The notes under the pieces were generated by a model, which did not search any database, was not told the origin of the DNA, and saw only the letters and a program-made list of their open reading frames with translations. From contig JAEUKB010000055.1 in assembly GCA_016794365.1 (NCBI GenBank), positions 1-61,401 on the forward strand: 61,401 nucleotides of DNA, written 5' to 3'. Shown here one piece after another: positions 25,802 through 33,674 of the stretch (within the stretch, counting starts at the first letter, position 1; the number at the start of each line of letters is the position of its first letter). Position numbers and translations under genes: made by a program. This stretch comes from Myxococcales bacterium (GTDB lineage Bacteria > Myxococcota_A > Polyangia > Palsa-1104 > JAEUJZ01).

Positions 25802-27059
25802 CGCGACGGATCAGACAGAGCAGATGCTCACGACGCGGCGGTAGCGGCTCGACGGTTCGGACGACATGCGGACGTTCCACAGATGCGCCCGCGACGACTT
25901 CCAGCTTGGTGGACTCCGCAGCGCGCTCGATCGGTTCTGCGCCATCCAGCAGCGTTTCATCGACAACAGAGTCACCGACCAAGATCACGCACTGACCACC
26001 CACTTTGAGCAGACGCTCCATCGCAGACAGCCAGTTCCAGGTATCCGCTTCGTGAAGCTGACGACGCTTGCCAAGCGGCAGTCGATGACGTCGCGCAGCC
26101 ATCTCATCTCTCTCAATCGGGCTGGGATCAATGCCGAGCCAGGCATAGCGACGCAGGTGATGATTCAGGTAGTCGTACGTTCCCAGATACGGCGGCGACG
26201 TGATGACGCGATCGACAGAGCGCAGCGCCAGCTTGCAGCCTGCGCTCGGTTGCAGCACGGTTCGCGCATCTCCCAAGATCAGCGTGGGAGGAAGCGGCTT
26301 GCAGTCAGCGGGCCAAAACGCACGCTCCAGACGCACCAGTTCTTCCGCTTTGTTGAGCAGCCAGCGCGACACCATTCCTTTGCCGATGTGACGCTCGACG
26401 GACGCGGTGCTCGATTCACTGCGCTGATTGGACGCTTTCACAACCAGCGCGGAAAACAGCAGCAGCAACACTTCTCCGAGCGGAGCGTCTTGCTGACAGA
26501 CTCGCGCAATCTCTGTACGCAGACCGCACAGCTCTAGATAAACGTGTGGCGGATAGAAGCGCGGATCATCGTAGTTGCGAGGTGGTGACAGCCGCTTTTT
26601 GACGCGCTCCAGCGACGCTTCGGACACGGACTTGGCCCGCTCAAGGAGCGTCTGCTGCATGCTCGGCGGCAGCGGCGTAGCCTTGAGACGAGACAAGCGC
26701 AGCGACAGCGGACTGACATCACAGCCGATCGTCTGAAGTCCAAGCCGCGCGCCTTCCACCAGCACCGTTCCCGAGCCCACAAACGGATCCATCAGCGTCT
26801 GTCCCGCCGTCAGATCCCGACACAGATGTCGCACCAGCAACGGATGCGTTCGTCCCGCGTAGCTATGAAACAGGTGCGGTCCAAGCGACGCTTCAAACAG
26901 CGGTCGATCGGGCGCCGGTACGCGCTCAGGAACGCCAGGAATCAGCAGAGCCTCGCCCAGGACTTTCGTAAGCTCGGAAGCGCCAAAGGTTCGCAGGTTG
27001 TGGCCGGGTAGCGAAAGCGATCGCCGAAGCTTCGCGGAAGGGTCCAAGTGGGTCAGCAT
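25797..27059 (-). CDS. Orphan DNA methyltransferase, N4-cytosine/N6-adenine class
   Basis: A 420-residue SAM-dependent methylase. Motif I DPFVGSGTVLVEG is at residues 91-103 and the catalytic motif IV TSPPYLGTYDY near 287-297, an order and sequence typical of amino-methylating DNA methylases. The stretch between them (about 115-280) is a possible target-recognition region. No restriction endonuclease or specificity subunit is adjacent, so it appears to be an orphan with a possible epigenetic role; a structured-RNA or tRNA target is a lesser alternative. It is divergent from the Crp/Fnr gene across a region with two dyads. Confidence 0.8.
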   Translation of the reverse strand: MLTHLDPSAKLRRSLSLPGHNLRTFGASELTKVLGEALLIPGVPERVPAPDRPLFEASLGPHLFHSYAGRTHPLLVRHLCRDLTAGQTLMDPFVGSGTVLVEGARLGLQTIGCDVSPLSLRLSRLKATPLPPSMQQTLLERAKSVSEASLERVKKRLSPPRNYDDPRFYPPHVYLELCGLRTEIARVCQQDAPLGEVLLLLFSALVVKASNQRSESSTASVERHIGKGMVSRWLLNKAEELVRLERAFWPADCKPLPPTLILGDARTVLQPSAGCKLALRSVDRVITSPPYLGTYDYLNHHLRRYAWLGIDPSPIERDEMAARRHRLPLGKRRQLHEADTWNWLSAMERLLKVGGQCVILVGDSVVDETLLDGAEPIERAAESTKLEVVAGASVERPHVVRTVEPLPPRREHLLCLIRRE

Positions 27060-27144
27060 GAAGGAAAGCCTCGACGGAGACAGCGATCGATCAATCGCGA
27101 AGTCAGCGTCTCAAATCGCGATGCACGAAGCGATCGCAGCAGTG

Positions 27145-27170
27145 TGTCAGTCCTCACCAAGCGACTGACA
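27145..27170. promoter_or_regulatory. Perfect dyad, candidate operator
   Basis: TGTCAGTC at 27145-27152 is perfectly matched by GACTGACA at 27163-27170 with a 10-base spacer, 60 bases before the Crp/Fnr start. A second small dyad ATCGG/CCGAT lies at 27177-27191. The symmetry fits a dimeric regulator acting on the divergent methylase and regulator genes; it is not a classical CRP or FNR box. Confidence 0.45.
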
Positions 27171-27230
27171 AACGTAATCGGCAAAACCGATGGTTGCCGT
27201 GTTTGGGGCGTTTGCAGTATGTAGGGACGC

Positions 27231-27947
27231 ATGGCGACTCGTGAAACCGGGCAACATTATCAGGATCCGAAAAAAGCGCTGTGGTGTTTAAAGAAGCTGC
27301 CGCTCCTGGCAGACATTCCGCATGACACGCTACAGCAGCTTGCGGACTCCGTTCAGCTTCTGGATCTGCGACGGCGACAAGTGATTTATCTGCCGGGTGA
27401 TCCGGGTCAAGCGGTGTACTTTTTGAGCGCTGGTCGCGTCAAGATCAGCAAAGTCACGCGCGATGGAAAAGAGCTGACGCTCGACTATCGCATCGCAGGT
27501 GATCCGTTTGGTGAGCTGTGTCTCATCGAAGGCGGCGCGCGGGAAGACATGGCCGAAGCGATGGACACGTCGCTGGTCATCGAGGTCGAGCGCGGCACGT
27601 TCGAGCGTCTGGTGCAAAAGGAAGGTCTGATTGGCTTCCGGTTGGTCAAGATCCTGGCACAGCGACGACGAGAGCTGGAAGGCAAGATCGAAAACCTGAT
27701 CTTCAAAGACGTAAACTCGAAGCTGGCAGAGCTGCTGCTTCGTCTGGGACAGGACTACGGCGTCGATGACAGCCGAGGGACGCTGGTATCCCTAAAGATC
27801 ACGCATCAAGAGATGGCCAACCTGATTGGCTCCACGCGAGAGACGGTGTCGCTCACGCTCAGCCAGTTTAAGCGCAGCGGACTGATCGCCACCGAGGGAC
27901 GCCGCGTCATCCTCAGCGATCGCGAAGGTCTGCGCGCGCTGGCGTAA
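27231..27947 (+). CDS. Crp/Fnr-family transcriptional regulator
   Basis: A 238-residue regulator. Residues about 20-145 form the cyclic-nucleotide-binding-type jelly roll (LPGDPGQAVYFLSAGRVKIS, then GDPFGELCLIEGG), and residues about 165-232 the winged helix with the recognition region HQEMANLIGSTRETVSLTL, a strong match to the family. No Fnr-type cysteine cluster is seen, so it is not an iron-sulfur Fnr; the effector is unknown. The 3' end overlaps the convergent Xre-type gene by 35 bases, and a dyad lies upstream. Confidence 0.9.
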   Translation: MATRETGQHYQDPKKALWCLKKLPLLADIPHDTLQQLADSVQLLDLRRRQVIYLPGDPGQAVYFLSAGRVKISKVTRDGKELTLDYRIAGDPFGELCLIEGGAREDMAEAMDTSLVIEVERGTFERLVQKEGLIGFRLVKILAQRRRELEGKIENLIFKDVNSKLAELLLRLGQDYGVDDSRGTLVSLKITHQEMANLIGSTRETVSLTLSQFKRSGLIATEGRRVILSDREGLRALA

Positions 27948-28437
27948 CAGACGCGGACGGACGCGCACTGTGATGCTCCGTCCGTTCCAGATCGTCGATG
28001 GAAAGCCCAAGCTCTGCGACGGAAAGCAGACGCTCAATCGTATCGAGCTCGGGATTTACGCGGAACGTCTCGATGTTGCGAATGGTTCCGATCGATAGCT
28101 TGCAGCGCTCGGCGAGCTGCTGGCGACTGAGCCCACTCTCTTCTCGACGTTCCCGAAGCAGGACCGCAAACTTCCGTCTCCAGTCCAGGCTGTATGGAAA
28201 GCGGCGACTGCGCTGTGGAGGACGCGCAACCTGCGCCAGCTTTTCGCTCACTTGCTCGACGGCGTGTAGCGCTCTTTGCCAGGTCTGCTGCTGATTCCGC
28301 GCCGACAGATGAACCAGATCATCGAGCTGACTTGCGGCTTCGGACAGCAGTCGCTGCGCCTGCCAGGCCACGCGATGGCGACGAGCATCAGGCTGTTGCG
28401 GTGTGTTCTTGGGAAGCGTCAACGTGTGGTTCGGCAT
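27913..28437 (-). CDS. Xre-family helix-turn-helix protein
   Basis: A 174-residue protein. Residues about 88-145 form an Xre/HTH_3 domain (LLRERREESGLSRQQLAERC, then IGTIRNIETFRVNPELDTI). The N-terminal 80 residues are helical and basic with no recognised fold. Its 3' end overlaps the Crp/Fnr gene, an arrangement that may make expression of the two mutually exclusive through convergent transcription. Confidence 0.8.
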   Translation of the reverse strand: MPNHTLTLPKNTPQQPDARRHRVAWQAQRLLSEAASQLDDLVHLSARNQQQTWQRALHAVEQVSEKLAQVARPPQRSRRFPYSLDWRRKFAVLLRERREESGLSRQQLAERCKLSIGTIRNIETFRVNPELDTIERLLSVAELGLSIDDLERTEHHSARPSASVTPARADLRDR

Positions 28438-28738
28438 GCCGAAGCGAATATCAAGTCCTTGCCGACTCAGCGTCCGTTACCCATTTTTGCGCTCAACTTT
28501 ACCTGTTCAAACACGCTCCAGCTTCCGACGGAAAGCAAAGCGCTCTCGACGGACTGAAAACGTCAAGAGAAGAGGTAAAGTTTCAGGCGCTGGTTGTGAC
28601 TTGCGGTCTAGCTTCAGCGCGCTTCATTGGGAATCGCATTGGGAGTGCTGTAGGAATCGTCTTGGGAGTGCTTTCGGAATGCTTTCGGAATGCTTTCGGA
28701 ATGCTTTCGGAATGCTTTCAGAATTGCAGCGCAGGTGA
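28438..28738. repeat. Intergenic region with five tandem 11-bp repeats
   Basis: Five head-to-tail copies of GCTTTCGGAAT occupy 28670-28724 (the last has one changed base), just past the 3' end of the globin-like gene (stop at 28739). Looser relatives (GGAATCG, GGGAGTGCT) lie at 28630-28669. The rest of the region holds no gene that I can support. Confidence 0.6.
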
Positions 28739-29395
28739 TTAGGAATCGGTGCAATCAGCGTCGTCTTCCGTCGCTGGATGGATGGAGGAATCGACTGCTG
28801 TCGTAGCGGTGTATTTGCTGGCGCAAGCATCACAGTACGTCTTGCCCGTGCGAACGTGATAGGTCGCGCGCTGTCCTTCCGCCAGCTCACAGAAGCAGTC
28901 ATCACAGACTGAGCCAACGCTGAGCGTCAGCGTCTCATATCCTTCGAGCGGAAAGGCTACACCACCGAGCTTCTTTGGGAATGGCTTGTCCTTCACAATC
29001 TGTTTGCGGAATACCTCGTTCACGGTACGTAGCGAAAGGACACCACGCTCGCTCAGACCGTGCCGACGCGCAACGTCCGCCAGGAGCTGCTCGCGATACT
29101 CAAACAGCTCATGAGAGATCACCATGTAGTGATGCGCATTGCGCGGACGCTCTCCGAAGTAGACAGGCTCTCCCGTCAGGATTTCATAGAGAAAGTTGTA
29201 CTGTTTTTCGATCACGCGCTGCTTGGTGACATCACGAAAGAACGGACCCAAGCGCGGATCAGCAAACGCGAGCGAATAAAATTCGTTCAAGATCGCAGTC
29301 AGCTTTTCGCCATTTTCTAGCTCGGCCCAGAGCTGAGGATTGGGAGCCAGTGCGTCTTTCCGAATGCGATTTTTGTACTCTGTGGATGCAGACAT
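28739..29395 (-). CDS. Truncated hemoglobin with Cys-rich C-terminal extension
   Basis: A 218-residue protein. Residues about 20-135 look like a truncated (2-on-2) hemoglobin: PRLGPFFRDV, a YNFLYEILTGEPVYFGE region and a candidate proximal histidine (H88, H89 or H95). The C-terminus adds CDDCFC (Cys164, 167, 169) and CDAC (Cys188, 191), a probable zinc or iron-sulfur/rubredoxin-like site that ordinary truncated globins lack. Oxygen or NO sensing or detoxification is an inference. No signal peptide, so cytoplasmic. Confidence 0.7.
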   Translation of the reverse strand: MSASTEYKNRIRKDALAPNPQLWAELENGEKLTAILNEFYSLAFADPRLGPFFRDVTKQRVIEKQYNFLYEILTGEPVYFGERPRNAHHYMVISHELFEYREQLLADVARRHGLSERGVLSLRTVNEVFRKQIVKDKPFPKKLGGVAFPLEGYETLTLSVGSVCDDCFCELAEGQRATYHVRTGKTYCDACASKYTATTAVDSSIHPATEDDADCTDS

Positions 29396-29515
29396 TGTGA
29401 CCCTACGGGACAGACCTCGCGTCCCAGTCTGTTGCCAAGGATAGCGTACACAGACCGAGCATAGCGAATGATCCGGACGATATGAATCATTTCAAATACT
29501 TCTTATTGTGCGCAA

Positions 29516-29563
29516 TCGCGTAGGAATGAATCGCGTAGGAATGAATCGCGTAGGAATGAATCG
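29516..29563. repeat. Three tandem 15-bp repeats
   Basis: Three copies of TCGCGTAGGAATGAA run from 29516 to about 29560, followed by a partial fourth. They lie between two leftward genes. Like the 11-bp array at 28670 they contain GGAAT. Confidence 0.6.
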
Positions 29564-29575
29564 ATCGGGTACAGA

Positions 29576-30025
29576 CTACTGCTTGGCGAACCCTTGCTGG
29601 CGGAATCGCTCGCGCGCAGCACCCAAGATCTTTCGTGCGGCTTCTTCGTCGGAAACCATCTCGACAGGATAGGTCTTTCCGGTCAGAAGCTCGGTGGCGC
29701 GAACCATCAGCATCACGGTGGTACGGGTCACGATTCCAGCGCCATACAGTGCAGTGTGGCTGGGGATAATCCGCACTTTCAGACGCTCGGACTGATACTT
29801 GCGCGCTTCAGGAGTCGTCGTCGTGCTCAAGCGACAGTCGATCAGAACCAAGACATAGCCGTACTGATCAAAGACAGCAGTGTTCAGCTCGTACATCAGC
29901 TTCATGTCATCCAGCGTGGTGGGACCACAGGAGCGCGCGAAGACCAGATCTCCATCCACACGAAGCTCGGAAAATCCGCTATCGACGATTCCTCTATCCT
30001 GAGGAATGATCACCTGTTCTGCCAT
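29576..30025 (-). CDS. SpoIIAA-like (STAS-type) small protein
   Basis: A 149-residue soluble protein whose layout (alternating strands and helices, with YVLVLIDCRLSTTTTPEARK in the centre and an ALYGAGIVTRTTVML strand later) resembles the SpoIIAA/STAS-like family seen in many environmental bacteria. These bind partners in signalling or remain uncharacterised. No phosphorylatable serine motif of classical anti-anti-sigma factors is evident. The assignment is moderate. Confidence 0.6.
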   Translation of the reverse strand: MAEQVIIPQDRGIVDSGFSELRVDGDLVFARSCGPTTLDDMKLMYELNTAVFDQYGYVLVLIDCRLSTTTTPEARKYQSERLKVRIIPSHTALYGAGIVTRTTVMLMVRATELLTGKTYPVEMVSDEEAARKILGAARERFRQQGFAKQ

Positions 30026-30218
30026 GCTGGCCTCTTATCGGAAGCGGAAGCATCAGCGCGCGCATTCCCAACGTCCCCTCGACACAGAGCCCCACGCGCG
30101 ATGATCCCAAGCACACCGTACCATAGCGCGCAGTGAATTCCGAGAGCGATGCACAGAGCGAAGAAGGACGATGGCTGCGCGAAAGGAAGAGGAACGTAGC
30201 GGAACGTAGAAGAACAGG

Positions 30219-30614
30219 CTACGCAGTCTCACCCGACGTTGCGTCAGGTTCTGACTTTGGCGAACCAACGAACTCGCGATAGCGCAACACCAAAAGGAGT
30301 GCAGCAGTAGAGCCCAACACACCGGCGGGAAGCTGTCCGGTTTCAGGCATGTGCCAGTTGATGATGCTCGCGTAGATGGCCAGACCAGACAGGAGGATCG
30401 CGGGAACCAGCGCCCACAGCCTGCGCTGAAACAGACCAGCGGAGATCACCATGCACGCAAACATCAGACCTCCGTACGCAAGAAGGTCGGTGGCCATATC
30501 AGCTGCTTGTTTGTGAACAAACGGTGCGCGCAGGACCGGGAAGCTGAGGGTACAAGCGAAGAGCACGAAGGTGCAGCCAGCGATGTCAGGAGCCACGGTT
30601 CGACGAACAGACAT
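30219..30614 (-). CDS. Small integral membrane protein, unknown function
   Basis: A 131-residue protein with about four hydrophobic segments (near residues 10-27, 43-60, 65-85 and 95-110) and a short polar C-terminus (SPKSEPDATSGETA). No recognised family. It stands alone between the SpoIIAA-like gene and the small basic-protein gene. Confidence 0.6.
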   Translation of the reverse strand: MSVRRTVAPDIAGCTFVLFACTLSFPVLRAPFVHKQAADMATDLLAYGGLMFACMVISAGLFQRRLWALVPAILLSGLAIYASIINWHMPETGQLPAGVLGSTAALLLVLRYREFVGSPKSEPDATSGETA

Positions 30615-30722
30615 GGCTTCAGACTAACGCGGACTGCGGAGGATGTCAGGGCTTTCTACGCAGAAGCGGTAGCCAGCAGAACCTGACACGGGAAAGTGGC
30701 TGACTCTCTCTCGAAAGACGAG

Positions 30723-30756
30723 GCAAAAAAGACGCGGCGAACTTACGTCTTTTTGC
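30723..30756 (-). terminator. Rho-independent terminator of the small basic-protein gene
   Basis: Read on the minus strand, an A-tract precedes a short stem GACG/CGTC, which is followed by a run of six T. On the plus strand the arms are GCAAAAAAGACG (30723-30734) and CGTCTTTTTGC (30746-30756) with an 11-base loop. It lies about 33 bases after the stop at 30789 and could also work on the opposite strand. Confidence 0.65.
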
Positions 30757-30788
30757 GAACTCGCTCCGATGCGAGCCAGCCTGATGTT

Positions 30789-30965
30789 TTAGTGAGCAGC
30801 CTTCTTCGCCTTGACCGCAGGAGCGGCGGCGGGAGCAGCGGCGGCCTTCTTTTCGGCACGGACCGCAGCAGCGGCGACTCGGCGGTTCTTGATGCGACTC
30901 TTCAACCGACGCTGCGCCTTCAGACGACGCATCTTCGGACTATTGCGGCTGTCTCCACGACCCAT
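30789..30965 (-). CDS. 58-residue highly basic protein
   Basis: A short gene encoding MGRGDSRNSPKMRRLKAQRR and then a Lys/Ala-rich tail ending AKKAAH. Support comes from a strong ribosome site (GGAGG about 9 bases before ATG 30965) and an intrinsic terminator after the stop. The opening MGRGD and Arg/Lys density recall small ribosome-associated or nucleic-acid-binding proteins such as bTHX-type proteins, but it is not a clear match. The Ala/Lys/Pro tail resembles that of the S1-like protein at 7675. Function unknown; RNA or DNA binding is inferred from charge only. Confidence 0.7.
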   Translation of the reverse strand: MGRGDSRNSPKMRRLKAQRRLKSRIKNRRVAAAAVRAEKKAAAAPAAAPAVKAKKAAH

Positions 30966-31169
30966 GGAAAAATCCTCCGTGTACTTGATTGCGAATGTTG
31001 AGAGCGGCGAAGCGCTGCGAGTGACGACCGAGGACGTCAGAAATGCTGTAACACTTACCGCGACTTACGGACCTGCCACTTTTGCGCACGGCGCGCGCAT
31101 CTGTCAACAACGGAAAAACTGGCGGGATTGGTGGTAGACTCCCGGCCAACGATTCGGAGGAATATCGGT

Positions 31170-33596
31170 ATGAACAAGCAGGGCAAGCACGATCGGCGCT
31201 TTCGCAGGGCCGCAGTTCTCGGCGCGGGTGTGATGGGTTCGGGTATTGCGGCGCACCTCGCTGGCGCTGGGTTGGATGTGCTCCTTCTGGACATTGTGCC
31301 GCCGGACTTGGCACCAGCGGCTGCGACGGACAAAAAAGCGCGGAATCGCTTTGCGACAGGCGGCGTGGATCGTCTGCGGACCTCGAAGCCATCGTTGATC
31401 TTTCATCAGCGCGACCTCGAGCGAATTCGCGTGGGCAACCTCGAAGATGACCTGGCTGAAGCGGCCAAGGCAGACATCGTGATCGAGGCTGTTCGCGAAG
31501 ATCTGAACGTCAAGCAGGCGCTGTTTGCCAAGCTGGAGCCTCTCCTCGGTGCGCAGACGGTGCTCGCGTCGAATACCTCGGGCCTGCCGATTGGTAAGCT
31601 GATGGCGGGACGCTCGGCAGAGATGCGACAGCGCTTCCTGGTGACGCACTTCTTTAACCCGGTTCGCTACATGCGACTGCTCGAGCTGGTGTCCGGCGAA
31701 GAGACCGATCCGGAAGTCCTCCGTCAGGTCGCCGAGTTTGGTGAGACGCAGCTTGGCAAGGGCATCGTCTACGGCAAAGACACCACCAACTTCGTCGCCA
31801 ACCGCATTGGCATCTACGGAATGATGGGCCTTATCGCCGAAGCGCTGGCGGCAGGCTTTACCGTCGAAGAAGTCGATGCCATCTTTGGCTCGCCGCTCGG
31901 TCGTCCAAAGAGCGCCGTGTTCCGGACTGCGGACATGGTCGGGCTCGATACGGTCATCGATGTGGCGCAGAACTGCTACGACAACCTGATCCACGACGAG
32001 TCGCGTCAGACCTTCGCGACGCCGGAAGTCATTCGCGAGATGGTCCGTCGCGGCTACAAAGGCGACAAGACCGGCAAGGGCTTCTATCAAAAGACCAAGG
32101 AAGGGCTGCTCGTCCTCGATCTGAACACGCTGGAATATCGGGCGCAGCAGAAAGCTCGCTTTGAGTCGCTGAGCGCAGCCAAGAGCCTGACCGACGTGGG
32201 TGAGCGCGTGAAGTCTGTGCTGGCAGGAAGTGATCGCGCGGCGCAGCTTGCGTGGAAAGCCACCGCCCTGCTCTTTTCGTATTCGTCGCGACGGATTGGA
32301 CCGCGCAGCGAAGCCGACGGCAACCAAAACGATGCACCGATCGCTGACGATCTGTTCCAGGTCGATCGCGGCATGCGCTGGGGCTACGGCTGGGAAATGG
32401 GCCCGTTCGAGATGTGGGACGCCATCGGTGTCAAAGCCAGCGTCGAAAAGATGGAGCAGAGCGGCATTCGTCCGGCCCAGTGGGTCTACGACATGCTCAG
32501 CTCCGGTCGCACCTCGTTCTACGGCGGCGAGCCGGGTCAGAAGGTCTACTACGATCTCAGCGCGAAGAAGGAAGCCGCACTGCCGAAGTCGCCGCGAGAG
32601 CTGCCGCTCGCTGGACTGGCCGCACAAGGGCTCATCATCGACAAGAACGACGGCGCGCGACTCATCGACCTTCAGGACGATGTCTACGCGCTGGAATTCC
32701 AGACCAAGATGAACTCGATCGACGCGGACGTGATCGGGCTTATCAACAAAGCGATTGAGATCTGCGACGCGCGCAAAAAAGCACTGGTCATCACCAACGA
32801 GTCCACCGAGGCATTTTCGGCGGGCGCGAACCTGATGCTGATCGTGATGGCAGCGATGCAGGGCAACTGGACGATGCTCGAAAAGGTCATCGCGGACTTC
32901 CAGAACGCCAACCAGCTCCTGCGCTACGGTCCGGTGCCGGTGGTCGTCGCTCCGTTCGGTCTGACGCTGGGCGGAGGCGCGGAAGTGACGCTCCACGGTG
33001 ATGCAGTCCGTGCGCATGCCGAGCTGTACATGGGCCTTGTCGAGGTCGGTGTCGGTCTGCTTCCCGGCGGTGGTGGCTGTAAGGAAGTGCTGTGTCGTCT
33101 GACCGCCAACCTGCCGGACAACGCAGATCCGTTCCCGGCGGTGCAGCGTGCGTTTGAGACGATCGGTCTTGCCAAGGTGGCGACATCGGCAGAAGAAGCG
33201 CGCAGCCTCGGCTTTCTGCGAGAGTCGGACAGTGTGTCATTCAATCGCGATCACCTGACCTATGACGCCAAGCAGCTTGCGCTGGGACTGCTACGGGCGG
33301 GTTATCGTCCGCCTCGTCAGCGACTGGTTCGTCTGCCGGGTCCATCGGGCTACGCCAACATTCGCTCGAGCCTACAGATGATGCTGGAAGCGCACCAGAT
33401 CATGCCGCACGACCTGACCGTCGGAAGCGCGCTGGCCAAGGTGCTGACCGGCGGAAATACATCTCCGACGGTGAAGCTGACAGAGCAGCAGCTCCTGGAC
33501 CTGGAGCGCGAGCAGTTCCTGGCACTGTGCGGAGAGCAGAAGACCCGCGACCGCATGATGTACATGCTCCAGAACAACAAGCCGCTGCGCAACTAA
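31170..33596 (+). CDS. FadN-like 3-hydroxyacyl-CoA dehydrogenase/enoyl-CoA hydratase fusion
   Basis: An 808-residue bifunctional beta-oxidation enzyme. The NAD-binding GAGVMGSG is at about residues 18-25, followed by the dehydrogenase catalytic region (THFFNPVRYMRLLE, about 155) and C-terminal dehydrogenase domains to about 470. The crotonase domain comes last, about residues 490-700 (EAFSAGANL, then LGGGAEVTLH). This order, dehydrogenase first, is that of Bacillus FadN and not of FadB. It should oxidise fatty acyl-CoA with a separate thiolase, which is not in the window. GGAGG at 31156-31160 decides ATG 31170. Confidence 0.9.
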   Translation: MNKQGKHDRRFRRAAVLGAGVMGSGIAAHLAGAGLDVLLLDIVPPDLAPAAATDKKARNRFATGGVDRLRTSKPSLIFHQRDLERIRVGNLEDDLAEAAKADIVIEAVREDLNVKQALFAKLEPLLGAQTVLASNTSGLPIGKLMAGRSAEMRQRFLVTHFFNPVRYMRLLELVSGEETDPEVLRQVAEFGETQLGKGIVYGKDTTNFVANRIGIYGMMGLIAEALAAGFTVEEVDAIFGSPLGRPKSAVFRTADMVGLDTVIDVAQNCYDNLIHDESRQTFATPEVIREMVRRGYKGDKTGKGFYQKTKEGLLVLDLNTLEYRAQQKARFESLSAAKSLTDVGERVKSVLAGSDRAAQLAWKATALLFSYSSRRIGPRSEADGNQNDAPIADDLFQVDRGMRWGYGWEMGPFEMWDAIGVKASVEKMEQSGIRPAQWVYDMLSSGRTSFYGGEPGQKVYYDLSAKKEAALPKSPRELPLAGLAAQGLIIDKNDGARLIDLQDDVYALEFQTKMNSIDADVIGLINKAIEICDARKKALVITNESTEAFSAGANLMLIVMAAMQGNWTMLEKVIADFQNANQLLRYGPVPVVVAPFGLTLGGGAEVTLHGDAVRAHAELYMGLVEVGVGLLPGGGGCKEVLCRLTANLPDNADPFPAVQRAFETIGLAKVATSAEEARSLGFLRESDSVSFNRDHLTYDAKQLALGLLRAGYRPPRQRLVRLPGPSGYANIRSSLQMMLEAHQIMPHDLTVGSALAKVLTGGNTSPTVKLTEQQLLDLEREQFLALCGEQKTRDRMMYMLQNNKPLRN

Positions 33597-33674
33597 GCAG
33601 AAGTGCTGCCGTCGGAATCACCGACGGCGCACGGCTCAGCCACGGTCCCTCTCCTTTCCCGAAGGAGCCTTGCC

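Noticed and set aside
31104..33017. Leftward 637-codon open frame opposite the FadN-like gene
   Set aside because: It lies antisense to a gene with clear catalytic motifs, has no recognisable domains and no ribosome site.
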